A DNA stretch of 46,014 nucleotides, from positions 1 to 46,014 of the forward strand of contig DATJVC010000040.1 in the NCBI GenBank assembly GCA_035501935.1, written 5' to 3'. Source of the stretch: Gammaproteobacteria bacterium. Its GTDB lineage: Bacteria; Pseudomonadota; Gammaproteobacteria; JAJPIJ01. A program made the translations under genes and the position numbers. Numbering within the stretch: position 1 is the first letter of the stretch; every line of letters begins with the position of its first letter. Below, piece after piece: positions 1 through 7,846 of this stretch. The notes beneath the pieces were generated by a model that was not told the DNA's origin, ran no database searches, and was given only the letters and a program-made list of their open reading frames with translations.

Positions 1-571
1 CGATCCTAGGATATTGTGCTGCTGTAGTTTCAAGTTCATACGCTCGAGCAACAACTGGACCATACAACTCACCATCGCGTAATTCCACGCCCCATGCAAG
101 TTCGATTGCTCCGCGAAGCGGTTGTTGCATCGCTAATCCTAACAGGCAGTGGCTACCCGCCAGTACAAATAGGCAGTAAATCCCGTTCATTGGACACTTT
201 ACTGTCTGATCCCCCAACGAAACGAAGGAGACCAAACCATCGGACCATCTTTGAGTAGTAATACGGGTTCGCTGCAATTCATCAAAACTTGCACGTAGTT
301 GCGGTGGCAACGCAGCTCTACGGGGCGAATTCTGTTGAGCTTTCAAAAAACCTCGCAACATCGCATCGGCTTGTCGTTGTAACGCGAAAATAGGTCCTAT
401 GCTCTCTTTCACAATTGTTAAAAACTGTTGATGTTCTTTGTCTGAGGCAAAAGATGGCAGTATGCCTTGATCAGCGAACTTAGTACGTTGTCCGAGAAGA
501 TCGATGAAACTAACTGCATAGTTACACACTGTCCAGTTGGTCGGGGTCTGATTTGCTTCTTCCGTACCCAC
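1..571 (-). CDS. Partial nucleotidyl-cyclase-like protein of unknown function, cut by the left edge
   Basis: An open frame runs without a stop from a GTG at 571 to the left edge, giving about 190 residues. Upstream frame stays open, so the start is uncertain; no clear ribosome site precedes the GTG. Visible motifs are FIDLLGQR near the N-terminus, WSDGLVSF in the middle, then RGAIELAWG and YGPVVARAYELE, ending with YPRI at the edge. This order (first Asp in FIDLLG, second Asp in SDG, an RGA..G strand and a final PRI) is what I recall for a poorly characterised group of class III nucleotidyl-cyclase-like proteins. The cyclase assignment is inference; activity is unknown. Base composition is clearly AT-richer than the neighbours, suggesting transfer. 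The gene starts 35 bases after the stop of the DUF2339 gene. Confidence 0.5.
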   Translation of the reverse strand, partial: MGTEEANQTPTNWTVCNYAVSFIDLLGQRTKFADQGILPSFASDKEHQQFLTIVKESIGPIFALQRQADAMLRGFLKAQQNSPRRAALPPQLRASFDELQRTRITTQRWSDGLVSFVSLGDQTVKCPMNGIYCLFVLAGSHCLLGLAMQQPLRGAIELAWGVELRDGELYGPVVARAYELETTAAQYPRI

Positions 572-606
572 TAACTTGATCTCATCTGTTTCAGATCCAC
601 TATTGT

Positions 607-2250
607 TTAATTTGGGATGGCTTCGATTCTGCGGTACAGCCAGCCACCGACATAAAATGATACGCCGACCACGATCAGCGTGCCGATCCTGACCAGCGGG
701 GCGGATGACCCCAGATCGTAGAACAGCACCTTGCCTGCCGAAATGGCGAAGATGAGCAGGGAGGATTGTCCCAGCAGCTTGTCCTTCCAGCTCAGCGACG
801 CCAGCAGACAGCCCAGCGCCAGCGCGCCCCACGCCAGTGACACCGCGATGCGGCCGGTGAACAAATGCGTGGCGGCCGCGATTGCGGCCAGATGTCCCGC
901 GAACAGCAGCAGCGGCCACGCGCCCTTCGCCGCGTTCGCGCGGCGCGCCAAAATATAGCCGCCGTACAACTCCACGGGGTACAGGACGGAGAGTGCGTCC
1001 GCGCCGACGACCATGTGGCGATCATAGTCCGCAACGATGCGCACGTAGTTGATGACGAAGATCAGGAACACCGCCAGCCAGACGAAAACTCCCGCCGCCG
1101 AAAGCTTGCCCCTGAGCATTCCAAAAACGGCCGTTACCGGCAGTACGATGAGTCCCACCCACGGCATCCAGGCCTCGGGCACGGACTCCAGATAGCCGGC
1201 GTGGAAAATCACGATCGCGATGTAGGCGCCCAGCAGCATCCGTCCGCCGGGCATGTCGCGCCTCAATAGGGCTCGCGCGACCATATAAATGATCGCGAGC
1301 ACGGCGGCGCTTCCCACCGCCACCCACGGCGCATAGGCTGGAATGTGCCGGTCCAGCAATTCGTATTGCAGCACATAGAAGATGAGCAACGCCGGCAGGT
1401 GCGCCGTGGCCGTGGATTCGTTCATCGGCGCCATGCGGCGCACGGAATAAAGCGCCGCGGTGCCGGCGAAGATCAGGAATTGCACGGCTTGGAACACCAC
1501 CACAATCAGCCATTGCTCATAATGGCCGCCGTCGCGCCACGCCTGATCGAAGCCGATCAGCGCGAGGTACAGCGCCAGCAGATACACCGAGCGGGTGCCC
1601 ACCCAAATCGAAAACCAGCAGAACACCACGCTCCAGCAGGAGTAATAGACGGCCAGATCGGACACGTCCAGCAGCAGGCTGCGCAGCAGAAAGGGCGCGG
1701 AATAGGTACCCGCCACGGCGAAGAAGGCATAGAGCGTGCTCTGGAACACATGGCACAACCACAGGGACAGAATGCAGATCAGCAGCACGGCGGACAAGGC
1801 GGCGGGCACGCCGATGAGCGCGTAATAGAGATGCGCGCCATAGACGGACAGGAACAGAATGACCACGCCGGCCGCCGGCAGCAGGCCCGCATAAGCGCGA
1901 TCGCCCGCGCGCAGCGCCCAGCCGACGCCGATCATGGCGAAGGCGGACAACACGGCCAGCATGACCTGCCGCTCCGGCGTGAGCCAGCCGGACACCAGCG
2001 CCAGCTTGATGACGTAGGACGCCGCCAGCACCAGCGCCGCGGCCCCGCCCCACCCCAACAGTTGCGTCGCGAACGACGGACCGTGATGCTCGTCTTTTTT
2101 CGGCGCTTTGGACGTTGAAGGTTTGGAAACCGCCGGCGCGGGTGCCGTTGGTTTGCCCGGCGCCGTCGCTTCCGGTTTGAGACCGATGTGGGATTCAATC
2201 TTTTCCAGCCGTGCCTCTAACGCCGCCAGCTGCTGTTCAATCTCCGCCAT
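607..2250 (-). CDS. DUF2339 family multi-spanning membrane protein
   Basis: The 547-residue protein starts with a short coiled coil (residues 1-25, repeated Leu/Glu heptads), followed by a Pro/Ala/Lys-rich linker to about residue 58. The rest is a long series of hydrophobic helices, at least a dozen membrane segments, ending just before the C-terminus. This architecture is that of DUF2339 predicted membrane proteins, whose function is not known. The ATG at 2250 is preceded by a strong GGAGG site. It is the last of three same-strand genes (gap 51 bases to the DUF1353 gene), but its composition is ordinary, so it may be an independent chromosomal gene. Confidence 0.8.
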   Translation of the reverse strand: MAEIEQQLAALEARLEKIESHIGLKPEATAPGKPTAPAPAVSKPSTSKAPKKDEHHGPSFATQLLGWGGAAALVLAASYVIKLALVSGWLTPERQVMLAVLSAFAMIGVGWALRAGDRAYAGLLPAAGVVILFLSVYGAHLYYALIGVPAALSAVLLICILSLWLCHVFQSTLYAFFAVAGTYSAPFLLRSLLLDVSDLAVYYSCWSVVFCWFSIWVGTRSVYLLALYLALIGFDQAWRDGGHYEQWLIVVVFQAVQFLIFAGTAALYSVRRMAPMNESTATAHLPALLIFYVLQYELLDRHIPAYAPWVAVGSAAVLAIIYMVARALLRRDMPGGRMLLGAYIAIVIFHAGYLESVPEAWMPWVGLIVLPVTAVFGMLRGKLSAAGVFVWLAVFLIFVINYVRIVADYDRHMVVGADALSVLYPVELYGGYILARRANAAKGAWPLLLFAGHLAAIAAATHLFTGRIAVSLAWGALALGCLLASLSWKDKLLGQSSLLIFAISAGKVLFYDLGSSAPLVRIGTLIVVGVSFYVGGWLYRRIEAIPN

Positions 2251-2301
2251 GCTCCCTCCTCCCTTTAATGCGTCTTGCGCGAAGCATCCATGCGCTTACC
2301 T

Positions 2302-2766
2302 TCAGGTAAAGCGCTCGGTGAATGGCTCCTTCTTCCAGCCGTGGCCGAAGCGCCGCAACGCCTGATAGACCGCAAAGCGTTGAACGCTGGTCGCGCCCAG
2401 ATCGGCCATCGCTTCATTGGCCAGGATGTTGTCAGCATCCTTGCGCGTCAATGCCGTCTGACCGCCATCTTCCAGCGTGACCACTCCTTCATATTGATAG
2501 AGGACGTCATGCACCCAGCCGCCGAGTTCTATGCGGGGGTCGTCGCTGGCCATGAAGATCGACCATGCAAACTGGGGGATCGACGCGAGATCCGAGACAT
2601 ATCCCTGTGGCACCGTGATGATACCGCCCGCGATGTCACTGCGGAATCGCAGCGGCACCTGGAGGACGAACAGCGCCACGCCGAGCGGCTTGCCTTCAGC
2701 CTGCAATTTCCACGGCGCCAGTTGCAATGATACATCGCCATCAATATCGAAGAAGCGGTTGGGCAT
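2302..2766 (-). CDS. DUF1353 family protein
   Basis: This 154-residue protein shows the DUF1353 pattern: a GYVSDLASIPQ segment at 55-65, a WVHDVLY segment at 84-90 and a TRKDADNIL segment at 107-115, ending in a short basic tail. These Asp/His/Arg positions are the conserved ones of the family, which is common in phages and prophage remnants; the biochemical role is unknown. A GGAGG site lies about six bases before the ATG at 2766. It follows the DUF5675 fusion gene by 31 bases on the same strand, suggesting a shared transcript and perhaps a common phage-derived origin. Confidence 0.75.
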   Translation of the reverse strand: MPNRFFDIDGDVSLQLAPWKLQAEGKPLGVALFVLQVPLRFRSDIAGGIITVPQGYVSDLASIPQFAWSIFMASDDPRIELGGWVHDVLYQYEGVVTLEDGGQTALTRKDADNILANEAMADLGATSVQRFAVYQALRRFGHGWKKEPFTERFT

Positions 2767-2797
2767 TACTGCCTCCGGCCGGGCGTGGCCTCGCTGT

Positions 2798-4039
2798 TCA
2801 CTTCTTCCGCCCGGCGCGGGCGATGGCTTTGGGATCGGCGCGCTTGAGCCTTTTCGCGGCGCGCTGTTCGCTGCGGTGGCCGCGTCGATCTTCGCGCTTG
2901 AATGCCTTCTTCTTGGCCTTGGAACCGTAGATCTGCTTCCACTTGCCGTTTTTGAAGATGATCTGGTAGCCGCCGGACAGGATCTGGAACGGCTCCCTGA
3001 TCTTTTTCATCTGATCGAACTGCACTGAGCCCGGTTTGTGGAAGGCCTCGAAGTACGCCGGGAACACGAAGTCCGTCATCGGGACGCCCTTGACCGGGAA
3101 GCTCAGCGCCTCGACCGGATCGGCGCTTTCGTAGGCGTACATCAGATCCGGATCGGGGCCGGTGGTCATCATGTTGATGGCCGGGTCCACCAGCATCTCC
3201 ACCAGTTCATGCGAGGCCGATACGCTCACCAGATCCTTGTTCTCCAGTGTCGTTTTCACAAAGACTTTGGCCTCGGGCAGGCCGTCCGGCGTGAGATCGT
3301 GGTAGGCGAGCGCGCCGGGTTGGTCGGCATCGTCGAGGAACACCATCGCCCAGGCGCCCTTGATGAAGCCTTCAGACTTGATGAGCTTCGCGGGCGTGCC
3401 CCAGACGGGCGCGACGTACTCGTCGATGAACACCTGCATGGCGGTAATGAGTTTGTCGAAGTTGACGCCCAGTTTTGTCTTCGCCTTGTTGAAGCAGGCA
3501 ATGGTGGGCACGCCGCCCTGATTGAACGCACCGCGTAGTGGTTGTTTGCCTGCGACGCGGGGCGGTCTGCCGGCGGAGCGGCGCGGTTTGATCGCGCGGC
3601 GGGCCGTTTTTTCCGCCACCGGCGGACGCGTTGTCTGCGCCGGCCTGGCGACAGGCAGCGGTTCCACCGCGATTTCAAGGATGATGAGTTCGGTCGCGGG
3701 CAGGTCTTGCAGCTTGGCGAACAGCGCTTCGAAGGCCTGTTTGCTGCCGCTGATGGAATCCTGGCCCATGGTCTGACCGAGTAGAATGCAGCCCCCGGCG
3801 TCCTTGTCGGCATCGCCGGGGTGGATGTAGACGCCCTCGAAATTCGGCACGTTCACCAGATGCGGCAACAGCCGCTGGAACCGTGAGGAGAAATCGACCA
3901 CCACGTCATAGGCCCCCGCGGGAATGACCCCGGCGCCGCCGATCTTTTCAGATGTCAGGCATTCATATTCACCATTGACGTACAGTTCACCGATCGCGCC
4001 CTTGTCAGTGAATTCCTTGCGTATGAGTTTTAATTCCAT
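2798..4039 (-). CDS. DUF5675 domain fused to a possible HExxE metallopeptidase-like domain
   Basis: The 413-residue protein has two parts. Residues 1-125 match DUF5675: TSEKIGGAGVIPAGAYDV at 29-46, then YIHPGDADKDAGGCILLG with His73 and Cys84. Residues 130-172 are a Pro/Arg-rich linker. Residues 175-370 form a second domain whose clearest motif is SASHELVEMLVDP at 274-286, an HExxE-type sequence resembling the metal site of zincins but with Glu in place of the second His. The C-terminal 40 residues are very basic. A GAGGA site precedes the ATG at 4039, and an AT-rich region lies upstream. DUF5675 occurs in phage and prophage proteins; the metal-dependent role of the second domain is inference. 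Confidence 0.65.
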   Translation of the reverse strand: MELKLIRKEFTDKGAIGELYVNGEYECLTSEKIGGAGVIPAGAYDVVVDFSSRFQRLLPHLVNVPNFEGVYIHPGDADKDAGGCILLGQTMGQDSISGSKQAFEALFAKLQDLPATELIILEIAVEPLPVARPAQTTRPPVAEKTARRAIKPRRSAGRPPRVAGKQPLRGAFNQGGVPTIACFNKAKTKLGVNFDKLITAMQVFIDEYVAPVWGTPAKLIKSEGFIKGAWAMVFLDDADQPGALAYHDLTPDGLPEAKVFVKTTLENKDLVSVSASHELVEMLVDPAINMMTTGPDPDLMYAYESADPVEALSFPVKGVPMTDFVFPAYFEAFHKPGSVQFDQMKKIREPFQILSGGYQIIFKNGKWKQIYGSKAKKKAFKREDRRGHRSEQRAAKRLKRADPKAIARAGRKK

Positions 4040-4507
4040 ATTTTTATTTTCCTCGAGTCAGAAATTCAGGTTTGCATCATGAAATGGCATGGCAGTCATC
4101 GGCGCGCATAAATCCCGCCGCTCGGATGCAGTGGATGATTTCCTCCATGGAGATGAAAGCCATCGGGCGGCACTTTGCCCCTTTCATCAGAAGCTTTTAT
4201 TCTAAATTTTGCGATCAGCCTACTCCTGTCATTATTAAAAATCACCGGCTTTTCAGGTTCAAGGGCGTTTCACCTGCAAACGATGCGGTGCCGCGTGAAT
4301 TCAGCTCTGACATATTTTTTATGGGGTTATCGTGAACCCCTGCAAAAACATGTGAAGTTGCCACCTTATTCACTGACTCACGATTGCCCCATGACCGTGC
4401 GCTTGGTTCATTGACAGGCTGGAAAACACCTTGTTGCGCCGCACAAATTAAACGCTACAATGACATTGCATCACACTGCCCAATCACAACAGCGCGAAGG
4501 GGGACGT
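4040..4507. other. 468-base intergenic region between divergent genes
   Basis: This stretch is AT-richer than its surroundings and carries the divergent starts of the DUF5675 gene and the dehydrogenase. Short open frames exist (for example 4072-4335, plus) but have no recognisable domain. A small hairpin (GGGGTT/AACCCC, 4323-4340) has no following T-run on either strand. A TACAAT hexamer at 4456-4461 is the most likely -10 element for the rightward gene. Otherwise nothing identifiable. Confidence 0.5.
4434..4461 (+). promoter_or_regulatory. Possible sigma-70 promoter of the dehydrogenase gene
   Basis: A TACAAT hexamer (4456-4461) has a TTGCGC hexamer 16 bases upstream (4434-4439). It lies 47 bases before the ATG at 4508. 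The -10 match is good and the -35 weak. Confidence 0.35.
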
Positions 4508-5326
4508 ATGGAGATCAAAGACAAAGTGGCTGTGATTACAGGCGCCGGCAGCGGCATCGGCTGCGCCCTGGCGACGGAACTGGCCGGGCGCGGAATGAAG
4601 GCGATCGGCCTGATCGACCTCAGCGACGGCCTTGCCGAGGTGTGTGCAAAGATCAACAAGGAAACCGGCAGGGCCGTGGCGCATCCCTTCAAGGGCAACA
4701 CCACGGACGTGGAGTTTCGCAAGCAGGTCTTCGACGCGATGGAGTCGCAGCACGGCACGGTGACGATTTGCGTGCCGGCCGCGGGCATCACCCGCGATGA
4801 TCTGGCGGTCAGGGTCGACAAGGCCACCGGCAAGGCGCGCGTCTATCCCGTCGAAAACTTCCGTCTCGTGCTCGAAGTGAATCTGGTGGCGCCCGTGTAC
4901 TGGGCGATGGAGATGGTGGCCCGCATCGCCGAGGATCGGCTGCGCAAGGGCCTCAAGCGCTGGACGCCGTCGGAGCGGATCCAGGGTACGGTGGTGTTCA
5001 TCGGCTCCATATCGTCACAGGGCAACAAGGGTCAGATTTCCTACGCCAGCACCAAGGCCGGCCTGGAGGGCGCCGCCGCGACGCTGACGAAGGAGGCGAT
5101 TTTCCACGGCGTGCGCTGCGGCGTGATCCATCCCGGCTTCACCGACACGCCCATGGTCCGCGCGCTGGGCGCCGAATACATCGAACGCAACATCCTGCCG
5201 TTCACTCAACTCGGCCGGCTGATCCGCACGGAGGAAATCGCCGATGCGATCTGCTTCATGATCTCGAACTCGGCGGTGAGCGGCGAGTTGTGGGCGGACG
5301 CGGGCTGGCACCCCTCGCCGGCTTAA
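4508..5326 (+). CDS. Short-chain dehydrogenase/reductase (SDR)
   Basis: A 272-residue NAD(P)-dependent oxidoreductase of the classical SDR family. The cofactor motif TGAGSGIG is at 11-18. The catalytic set is a Ser in GSISS (166-170), Tyr179 and Lys183 in YASTK. The usual NAG structural motif is replaced by PAAG (90-93). The tail GELWADAGWHPSPA matches the usual end of SDRs. The ATG at 4508 is chosen over one at 4460 because a GAAGGGGG site sits just before it and the protein then begins with the family-typical IKDKVAVITGAG. The substrate cannot be told from sequence. Monocistronic; the next gene is convergent. Confidence 0.85.
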   Translation: MEIKDKVAVITGAGSGIGCALATELAGRGMKAIGLIDLSDGLAEVCAKINKETGRAVAHPFKGNTTDVEFRKQVFDAMESQHGTVTICVPAAGITRDDLAVRVDKATGKARVYPVENFRLVLEVNLVAPVYWAMEMVARIAEDRLRKGLKRWTPSERIQGTVVFIGSISSQGNKGQISYASTKAGLEGAAATLTKEAIFHGVRCGVIHPGFTDTPMVRALGAEYIERNILPFTQLGRLIRTEEIADAICFMISNSAVSGELWADAGWHPSPA

Positions 5327-5481
5327 GTCCGGCAGCACTCCAGTACCAGCCGTTTCCGGTGGCCTCACCGTGGAATCCGCTCACCGCGAGCGGGGCCGGG
5401 AGATATCTGAACGGTTTTATCGTGCTGCTTTGGTTCGCCAGCCTGTTTTTAAATGCGCATCTGAGCGAATAGCCGCGCTGC

Positions 5482-6123
5482 TCAATTCGTATTGCTGGTC
5501 GTCAGCGGCTTTGAGCTTCTCTCGCTCAACCGGGTGATGAAGCCATCCATGCCGTATTGCTGTATTTCCGTATCCACCCCCGTGCGGAACGTCACCACGA
5601 TGCTGACACCGTCCGCCAGGACGTCGTAGACCTTCCAACCCCCATCCGTCTTGATCATCCGGTAATCGATGTTGAGCTGTTGTTTACCGGGCACCGATAT
5701 GCGGGTGCGCACGACCGCCAATGCCGGGTCGTCGCCGTGCGTCGTCTGCAGGTATGCGATGCTCACGTCGGTATAGTCGGAAACATTGATGGCGTAGGTC
5801 CGCAACAGCAGCCGCTTGAAATTGTCGATGAATTGCTGCTGCTGCTCGGGGGTCGCCTCGCGCCAGTGTTTGCCCAGGATCAAGCGCCCGGAACGCACGG
5901 TATCCACGTGCGGCGATACGATCTGATCGACGAGTTCAACGGCGTGATTGGGGTCGCTGTCGATGATCGCCTTGTCGCGCAGCACCGCCGTTCGCAGGTC
6001 TTCCACCGTGCCGCGGATAACGGCCTGCGGATCGCCGGAACCATCCGCCGCCGCGTTTGCGGCGACGGCAAACACAGTTGCGGCAAACAGCATCAATAGT
6101 CGCGAAAAAACAAGCTTGGCCAT
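5482..6123 (-). CDS. MlaC/Ttg2-family periplasmic phospholipid-binding protein, orphan
   Basis: The 213-residue protein begins with a signal peptide (residues 1-24, KLVFSRLLMLFAATVFAVAANA). The mature part has the MlaC/toluene-tolerance pattern: an LGKHWREATPEQQQQFIDNF segment near 90, followed by the RTRISV and NIDYRM strands and a GGWKVYDVLADGVS segment. The family carries phospholipids across the periplasm with the MlaFEDB transporter. No other mla gene is nearby, so the partners must be elsewhere; HpnM, the hopanoid-linked relative, is an alternative. The ATG at 6123 is chosen because AAGGA lies nine bases upstream and the signal peptide starts there; the frame itself is open further upstream. 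Confidence 0.8.
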   Translation of the reverse strand: MAKLVFSRLLMLFAATVFAVAANAAADGSGDPQAVIRGTVEDLRTAVLRDKAIIDSDPNHAVELVDQIVSPHVDTVRSGRLILGKHWREATPEQQQQFIDNFKRLLLRTYAINVSDYTDVSIAYLQTTHGDDPALAVVRTRISVPGKQQLNIDYRMIKTDGGWKVYDVLADGVSIVVTFRTGVDTEIQQYGMDGFITRLSERSSKPLTTSNTN

Positions 6124-6380
6124 GAGTTTTATTCCTTGGGAAAATCTGAATGAACCTGCGGGTCTTTCTTGCACGGATACATTTCTAATAGACAACAAAT
6201 ACGGCGGGGAGTTTAACCGTTCATATTCGCGGGATACCAGCCGATTACTGCGAAGCGTATCACAATTACGGAAGTGAATTGCACCCGCCAAGGCTCAAAT
6301 ATCAATGGCCGATAACTGAATTTTTGGTTATTTTCTCCACCGATTCATGCTGTATATTACTAAAAAACGGAGGATTAAGT

Positions 6381-7586
6381 ATGCGCAAAACGATACGAAG
6401 GCGCACGCGGCGTTCTTCATCGTTACGACCCGGGCGCAAAGCCGGTGCCCGTTCTGCGACCGTCGCAATGGCCCTGCTTATCGGCTCGCGCAAGGGCGCA
6501 TTCATACTGCATGCCGGCCCCGGACGCCGTGACTGGCGGACCGTCGGCCCGCACTTCCTCGGCCACGCCGTGCACCACATCGTGCTGGACCCGCGCGATG
6601 GCCGCACCCTGCTCTGCACGGCGCACGCGGGACATCTCGGACCGACCCTGTTTCGTTCCACCGATCGCGGCAAGTCCTGGCAGGAGTCGAAGAAACCGCC
6701 CGCCTTCGCCAAGGCCCCGGAAGGTGAAACCGGCCGTTCCGTCGATCATGTCTTCTGGCTGGCGCCCGGCCATGCCAGCGAACCCGGGGCATGGTATGCC
6801 GGCACATCGCCGCAAGGTTTGTTCCGTTCCGAGGACGGCGGCGTCACCTGGGAGGGGGTCGCGGGGTTCAACGCGCATCCCAAGCGACCGGCCTGGTGCG
6901 GCGACGGGCAGCAGGCGGCGCCGGACGGCGCCACCCTGCATTCGATCATCGTCGATCCACGCGATCCAAAACATCTCTACATCGGCCTGTCCTCCGGCGG
7001 CGTCTTCGAAAGCACCGACGGCGGCCGCGACTGGGCGCCGATCAACCGAGGCTGCCGCGCCGATTTCATACCGGTGCCGGATCCGGAATACGGCCATGAC
7101 GTGCACTGCATGCGACTGCACCCGCTCGCCCCGGATCGCCTGTACCAACAAAATCACTGCGGTATCTATCGCATGGACCGCGCCGAAAGCCGCTGGGTGC
7201 GCATCGGCGAGCGCATGCCGAAAAAGATCGGCGACATCGGCTTTCCGCTGGCGCTGCATCCGCGCGACCCGGACACGATGTGGGTGTTCCCCATGGATGG
7301 CTCGACGGTCTGGCCGCGCGTCAGTCCCGGCGGCAAGCCGGCGGTTTATGTCTCGCACAACGGCGGCGGCAGCTGGCGGCGCCAGGATCGCGGCCTGCCG
7401 GTCAATCAGGGCTGGTTCACTGTCAAGCGCCAGGCGATGTGCGCGGATCGGCACGATCCGGCCGGTGTGTACTTCGGCACGACGGGGGGCGAGTTGTGGG
7501 CCAGCACGAATGAAGGCGAAAAATGGAACTGCCTCGTCCGTCACCTGCCGGAGATCTATTCGGTCGAAACAGCGGTATTCGCGTGA
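6381..7586 (+). CDS. Asp-box beta-propeller protein (sortilin/sialidase-like fold)
   Basis: The 401-residue protein carries at least five Asp-box (BNR) motifs of the S-x-D-x-G-x-x-W type: STDRGKSW, SEDGGVTW, STDGGRDW, SHNGGGSW and STNEGEKW. These mark a repeated beta-propeller as in sortilins and sialidases. The sialidase catalytic Arg triad is not evident, so enzyme activity is not implied. The ATG at 6381 follows a CGGAGGAT site by six bases and adds a basic 29-residue N-terminus (many Arg) before the MALLIGSRKGAF start usual for this type; there is no signal peptide. Its stop overlaps the start of the MoaD-like gene by one base (TGATG), indicating translational coupling. Confidence 0.8.
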   Translation: MRKTIRRRTRRSSSLRPGRKAGARSATVAMALLIGSRKGAFILHAGPGRRDWRTVGPHFLGHAVHHIVLDPRDGRTLLCTAHAGHLGPTLFRSTDRGKSWQESKKPPAFAKAPEGETGRSVDHVFWLAPGHASEPGAWYAGTSPQGLFRSEDGGVTWEGVAGFNAHPKRPAWCGDGQQAAPDGATLHSIIVDPRDPKHLYIGLSSGGVFESTDGGRDWAPINRGCRADFIPVPDPEYGHDVHCMRLHPLAPDRLYQQNHCGIYRMDRAESRWVRIGERMPKKIGDIGFPLALHPRDPDTMWVFPMDGSTVWPRVSPGGKPAVYVSHNGGGSWRRQDRGLPVNQGWFTVKRQAMCADRHDPAGVYFGTTGGELWASTNEGEKWNCLVRHLPEIYSVETAVFA

Positions 7587-7846
7587 TGCGGGTGCTCATT
7601 CCTTCGCAACTTCAGGATTACACGCGCAACGAGAGCCAGGTCGAGGCCAGGGGCGGTACCGTTGGCGAGATTCTGGATGATCTTGACCGGCGGTTCCCCG
7701 GGATCCGGTTCCGGATCATCGATGAGCAGGATCGCATCCGCAGACATCTGCGCGTTTTTATCAATGAAGAACAGACCCATGCCCTGGAAACACCGCTGAA
7801 GCCAGATGATCGCCTGATTATCCTGGGCGCCCTGAGCGGCGGCTGA
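7586..7846 (+). CDS. MoaD/ThiS-family small beta-grasp protein
   Basis: This 86-residue protein has the ubiquitin-like MoaD/ThiS pattern, with an N-terminal strand, GGTVGEILDDLDRRFPGI, then RRHLRVFINEE and DDRLIILGALSGG, ending in the Gly-Gly needed for adenylation and thiocarboxylation. Such proteins donate sulfur for molybdopterin, thiamine or other products after activation by an E1-like enzyme. No E1, moaE or thiG is adjacent, so the product is unknown. It overlaps the propeller gene by one base. Its last 29 bases overlap the end of the convergent P-type ATPase gene. Confidence 0.85.
   Translation: MRVLIPSQLQDYTRNESQVEARGGTVGEILDDLDRRFPGIRFRIIDEQDRIRRHLRVFINEEQTHALETPLKPDDRLIILGALSGG

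Noticed and set aside
4072-4335. An 87-residue frame in the intergenic region before the dehydrogenase
   Set aside because: No ribosome site, no family and an unusual composition; probably not a gene.
4323-4340. Hairpin GGGGTT/AACCCC considered as a terminator
   Set aside because: The T-run lies on the wrong side for both strands and no gene ends nearby.
5290-5472. A 60-residue frame starting inside the dehydrogenase gene
   Set aside because: It overlaps the end of a real gene in another frame and has no ribosome site.
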